The notes under the pieces were generated by a model. The model saw only the letters and a list, made by a program, of their open reading frames with translations. It searched no databases and was not told where the DNA came from. Shown piece by piece: positions 31,654-34,587 of a DNA stretch of 34,587 bases. The stretch's first letter is position 1, and each line of letters starts with the position of its first letter. The DNA is taken from positions 1 to 34,587 of the forward strand of contig CAJWLW010000016.1 in NCBI GenBank assembly GCA_913042885.1, read 5' to 3'. The DNA is from an uncultured Lentisphaeria bacterium. Lineage in GTDB: Bacteria; Verrucomicrobiota; Lentisphaeria; JABSQK01; CAJWLW01. The position numbers and the translations under genes were made by a program.

Positions 31654-33990
31654 ATGGTGTTTGCAGCGGAGAAAGAGGGAAAGTGGCGGTTGAGCGGGGG
31701 CGGCTACGTCGTCGAGGCGGCTTTGCCGAGCCTGCTGGTTGCCGATGGCCGGATCGCCAAGGCTGTCCCGGAAGACTGGACTGAAACCCGCCCGGAAGCC
31801 GTCGGAGAGTCGCTCACAACTGAATCACGGGGCGCGTTCGAGGGGGTTGATGCGGAGTGGCATGTTGTTCTCGAATGCCGGACCGGATGCGACTCGACTG
31901 CCTTGGCCGAGCTGCGGCTCGAGATCGTCAACAGCGGCACCGAGCCCCTGCTTGTCAACAGTATAGACCTGTTCGGTGGCGAGGGGGCGGTGGTGGTGAC
32001 TGAGGGACTGAGCCAGACACACTGGCTGCAGGGCGGCTGGCATATGCTCGAGCCGTGGCAGGTCCACTCTGTTGCGCCCGGTCAATGGGAAGGGGCCTGG
32101 ATGCTCGCATTGATCAACAACTGCCTGCCGAATACCCTGGTCATGGGGTTTGCCGACTTCCGCAACTGTCTTGCGAAATTCTCTTTCGAGATTCCTTCCT
32201 GTCCGCAAACACGACTCGAATCGCTCGAGGCGATCCTGCACCCCGGCGGTACCGGGCCAATTGCCATCGCGCCCGGTGGCCGCTTCACAACGGAGCCGCT
32301 TTTCCTGGCAACAGGAACGCGGACACAAGTGGTCCTCGGCGCATACGGAGACCGTCTCCACCGGGACCGGCAAAGGCCGATTCCACAGGCCCGGTGGATA
32401 GGATGGGACTCGTATTACAACATGAACATAGAAGTTACGCAGGAAGATGTCATCACCCACGCCGACATCATCGCCGAACGGTTTTTGCCGCAGAACGCCG
32501 GGAACCTGTTTCTGACAATTGACCACGGTTGGCAAAAGTGCCTGGGCGATTGGGAAGGAAACGACCAGTTTCCAAAGGGGATGAAATGGGTCGCCAATGA
32601 GATTCGGAGTCGTGGATTGGTGCCGGGGATCTGGTTGAATCTCTTCCAGATAACCGAGAACTGTTCTTTGGCAACAGCGCATCCGGAGTGGCTGCTGCAC
32701 ACCCCGGACGGCGAACGGCTGAGAGTCGGAAAGTGGTACGACCAGGCGGGTGTGTGGGACCGCTTCTGCCTCGACGTAACCCATCCCGAAGTGAGACGGC
32801 ATCTCGTCGAATTAATGCGCAAGGTGACTGTCGAGTGGGGCTATCATGTACTCAAGATTGACTTCTCTTACTCCGCCTTTGGAACATCCTTCGCCGATGA
32901 CCCCACGGAAGTACAGGCATCGTTTCATGACAGTTCGGGCACTGTTATGGCTGCATACCTCTCACTGCTCGAGGCGATGCGCGGAGAAATGGCGGAAGCG
33001 GTATTCGTATTCGGGTGCCTCGAGTATTTGCCGTCGTATCAGGTGTGGTGCGATTCGATGCGCGTCGCCTTCGACGCCGACTACGAATGGCTGAAGACCG
33101 TTCACGCCATTCGCTCGGTGACGACGAACAGTTTCTTCCACACGAAGACCTGGGTCACCGACCCGGATGTCCTGCTCCTGCAACCGGAACCCGACACCCA
33201 GCATCGATTCTTCGCGGACGCCTTCTTCGGCGTGAGAGAGATGGCCGGTGCGAGCGAATCCGCCGAGCCGACGCGGTCCCTCGCGCAGGCGCGCGTCGCC
33301 GCCACGTATGCCGCCCTCAGTGGTGGGCCGATCGTTTCCTCTGACCTGCTTACAGACCTTCCGGAGGAGCGATGGGCGGTCATGGAAAAGATCATACCGC
33401 CATATGGAACTGCCGGCGGGCATCCACTGGACCTGACCGAACAAGTCCCCAGCATGGTTGCACTGCCGATTGCCGCCAACGGTGAGGATTGGCATCTGCT
33501 GGCAGTGTACAACTGGCAAAAGAAAATCCGGGATGCAGCGGTGCGCCTCGAGGATCTGGGGCTTGACCCGGAAACAGCTTACCATGTCTTCGAATTCTGG
33601 GCGGGACAGTACCAGTGTGTTGCCGACGGCCGACTGTGGGTGCGCGACATGGCAGCGACGAGTGTCGGGCTTTATGCCATTCGCCCGGTCGCCGGTGTCC
33701 CCCAGGTGGTGGGCAACGACCGCCATTACAGCCAGGGCGCCGTGGAATTTTCGTCGATGCAGTGGCTGGAAGGTGAGATGCGCCTGGAACTGGTGCTCTC
33801 CGAACACATCCAACAGCCCTTCTGCCTGTGGATCCACCGCCCGGCTGCATTCCGTGAAGCTCGCGTCGACGGATTACAGGAGCCCGACGTTGTGGCACCG
33901 GCGATTGACGGTGAGATAATCCGCTATCGCGTCGCCGGCATCCCGGCCGACCGGACCGTATCGGTGACGTTCGAAAAACAGGACGCCTAG
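31654..33990 (+). CDS. GH36-type (clan D) alpha-galactosidase-like enzyme
   Basis: This encodes a 778-residue retaining alpha-glycosidase of clan GH-D. An N-terminal beta-supersandwich (about 1-240) precedes a TIM barrel (about 245-600) opening ARWIGWDSYYNMN. The nucleophile is D403 in VLKIDFSYS, and the acid/base is D474 in CDSMRVAFDADYEW, the R-x3-D pattern of the clan. IDHGWQKCLGDWE (289-301) is the family's second-strand motif. A C-terminal beta domain (about 610-778) ends LYAIRPV and VSVTFEKQD. No signal peptide is visible. AAAGGA precedes the ATG. It is the last gene of its operon, and its TAG stop overlaps the TAG of the convergent PhyH gene. Alpha-galactoside is likely, but alpha-N-acetylgalactosaminide or raffinose-type substrates are possible. 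Confidence 0.85.
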   Translation: MVFAAEKEGKWRLSGGGYVVEAALPSLLVADGRIAKAVPEDWTETRPEAVGESLTTESRGAFEGVDAEWHVVLECRTGCDSTALAELRLEIVNSGTEPLLVNSIDLFGGEGAVVVTEGLSQTHWLQGGWHMLEPWQVHSVAPGQWEGAWMLALINNCLPNTLVMGFADFRNCLAKFSFEIPSCPQTRLESLEAILHPGGTGPIAIAPGGRFTTEPLFLATGTRTQVVLGAYGDRLHRDRQRPIPQARWIGWDSYYNMNIEVTQEDVITHADIIAERFLPQNAGNLFLTIDHGWQKCLGDWEGNDQFPKGMKWVANEIRSRGLVPGIWLNLFQITENCSLATAHPEWLLHTPDGERLRVGKWYDQAGVWDRFCLDVTHPEVRRHLVELMRKVTVEWGYHVLKIDFSYSAFGTSFADDPTEVQASFHDSSGTVMAAYLSLLEAMRGEMAEAVFVFGCLEYLPSYQVWCDSMRVAFDADYEWLKTVHAIRSVTTNSFFHTKTWVTDPDVLLLQPEPDTQHRFFADAFFGVREMAGASESAEPTRSLAQARVAATYAALSGGPIVSSDLLTDLPEERWAVMEKIIPPYGTAGGHPLDLTEQVPSMVALPIAANGEDWHLLAVYNWQKKIRDAAVRLEDLGLDPETAYHVFEFWAGQYQCVADGRLWVRDMAATSVGLYAIRPVAGVPQVVGNDRHYSQGAVEFSSMQWLEGEMRLELVLSEHIQQPFCLWIHRPAAFREARVDGLQEPDVVAPAIDGEIIRYRVAGIPADRTVSVTFEKQDA

Positions 33991-34587
33991 GCGTTCGGCG
34001 CGGATTTTTGCTCGAGTTCGAAACCGGGCGGCAGGCCGATGTCCGTGTCCCAACCCTGCGTGGCACTGATCGGCCACGACGGGCCACCCGTGAACTCGAA
34101 CTCGCCGACCAACCCGCACAGCCAGTAAAACATTTGCGCGACCGGGATGCATTGATGCCATGTTTCCAGTATTGGATTGCCCGGTCTGTCGCCCGGCAGG
34201 AAGTTCAGCTCCATCGCATCTACGTCGCCATCGACGACCCAGTCGCGCTCCGGCGGCACCGTGCGCCAGTAGAGGTACTTCAGCAGGTTGCGCACGCCGC
34301 TGGCCGTAGCGGCGGTGGCCCGGTGCCAGATCGAGTAGTGCGTGATGAAGATTGAGCCGGCCGGTGCGGTTGTCCACGCACCATGGCGTATGTTCCCGTA
34401 ATGCTGTATGAAGCGGCGTCTTCCGCGGATGAAGTGGGAGCTCGGCAGCACTTCGGTCGGCCCCAGCGCCTTCGGTGTGTCCTGCGGATAGTAGAAGACC
34501 TGCAGGAAATCGAGCCGTGGTGTGAAAACGGCGCCGCCGTCGCGGTGCCAGCCGCAGTTGACCTGACGCGGGCATTCGATCCGATGA
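33987..34587 (-). CDS. PhyH-family Fe(II)/2-oxoglutarate dioxygenase (7), N-terminus beyond window
   Basis: The minus frame is open to the window's right edge, so only the C-terminal 199 residues are seen. They contain the H-x-D motif (NCGWHRDGGAVF), the strand TPKALGPTEVLPSSHF, the distal His (SIWHRATAATAS) and the arginine in VRNLLKYLYWR, so both metal sites are complete. A C-terminal tail of about 70 residues (ending in FELEQKSAPNA) is longer than in the other copies. A GTG at 34449-34451 can be misread as a start, but homology continues upstream, so the true start lies outside. The TAG stop (33987-33989) overlaps the GH36 stop. This is the seventh PhyH gene of the window. Confidence 0.87.
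   Translation of the reverse strand, partial: HRIECPRQVNCGWHRDGGAVFTPRLDFLQVFYYPQDTPKALGPTEVLPSSHFIRGRRRFIQHYGNIRHGAWTTAPAGSIFITHYSIWHRATAATASGVRNLLKYLYWRTVPPERDWVVDGDVDAMELNFLPGDRPGNPILETWHQCIPVAQMFYWLCGLVGEFEFTGGPSWPISATQGWDTDIGLPPGFELEQKSAPNA

Noticed and set aside
2961..34587. Secondary-metabolite gene cluster suggested by many PhyH dioxygenases
   Set aside because: No NRPS, PKS, terpene synthase, RiPP precursor or other core biosynthetic gene is present; the neighbours are catabolic carbohydrate enzymes.

Overview
The window is about 34.6 kb of GC-rich bacterial chromosome and looks like an accessory carbohydrate and small-molecule catabolism region. No rRNA, tRNA, CRISPR array, prophage or intact transposase is visible. 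The best lineage clue is a prepilin-like protein with an [25 protein letters not shown] N-terminus and an H-x9-DG motif, a type abundant in the PVC group, especially Lentisphaerota, Kiritimatiellota, Verrucomicrobiota and Planctomycetota. A formylglycine-type sulfatase, DUF4091 glycosidase-like proteins and many PhyH-type dioxygenases fit an uncultured, marine or host-associated PVC-like bacterium. This assignment is inference.

Layout. At 1-175 there is a decayed 3' remnant of a PhyH gene on the minus strand, followed by a small secreted protein on the minus strand (199-801). At 1070-6660 on the plus strand lie a GH127-type enzyme with a coupled PhyH gene, an SDR dehydrogenase, and a glpD-like FAD dehydrogenase. 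A roughly 75-bp dispersed repeat precedes the GH127 gene and glpD, and a 120-bp fold-back, MITE-like element lies between the SDR gene and glpD. At 6742-11143 on the minus strand are a 5'-truncated TIM-barrel-like ORF, two PhyH genes and a putative glycosidase. At 11327-21728 on the plus strand is a long, probably polycistronic set: Gfo/Idh/MocA oxidoreductase, cellulase-like GH, sulfatase, neutral-ceramidase-like protein, 2-hydroxyacid dehydrogenase, two PhyH genes, HpaI-type aldolase and a sugar-isomerase-like TIM barrel. At 22075-23277 a secreted LamG/collagen-like protein is followed by a strong intrinsic terminator. At 23460-33990 on the plus strand are a DUF4091 protein, a prepilin-like protein, then the tight operon PhyH, DUF4091 paralogue, ceramidase-like paralogue, GH36-type alpha-galactosidase-like enzyme. 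A further PhyH gene on the minus strand runs off the right edge, and its stop codon overlaps that of the GH36 gene.

How the genes may work together (inference). The glycosidases, sulfatase, oxidoreductases, aldolase and isomerase form a plausible route for removing sulfate, cutting and oxidising glycans or glycosides and splitting the resulting sugar acids. Most of these enzymes lack a visible signal peptide, so the chemistry is probably cytosolic and acts on imported small glycosides. The DUF4091 proteins, the LamG/collagen protein and the small minus-strand protein are exported. Seven intact or edge-cut PhyH-type Fe(II)/2-oxoglutarate dioxygenases, plus one remnant, sit within these modules, which suggests substrate-specific oxidative tailoring. 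No transporter or dedicated regulator is visible.

The most novel-looking signal is a C-terminal cysteine domain (C-x2-C-x11-C-x31-C-x3/4-C) shared by two otherwise unrelated secreted proteins 21 kb apart. Both genes also have similar TTG(C/G)AATTCG...TATAAC promoters.
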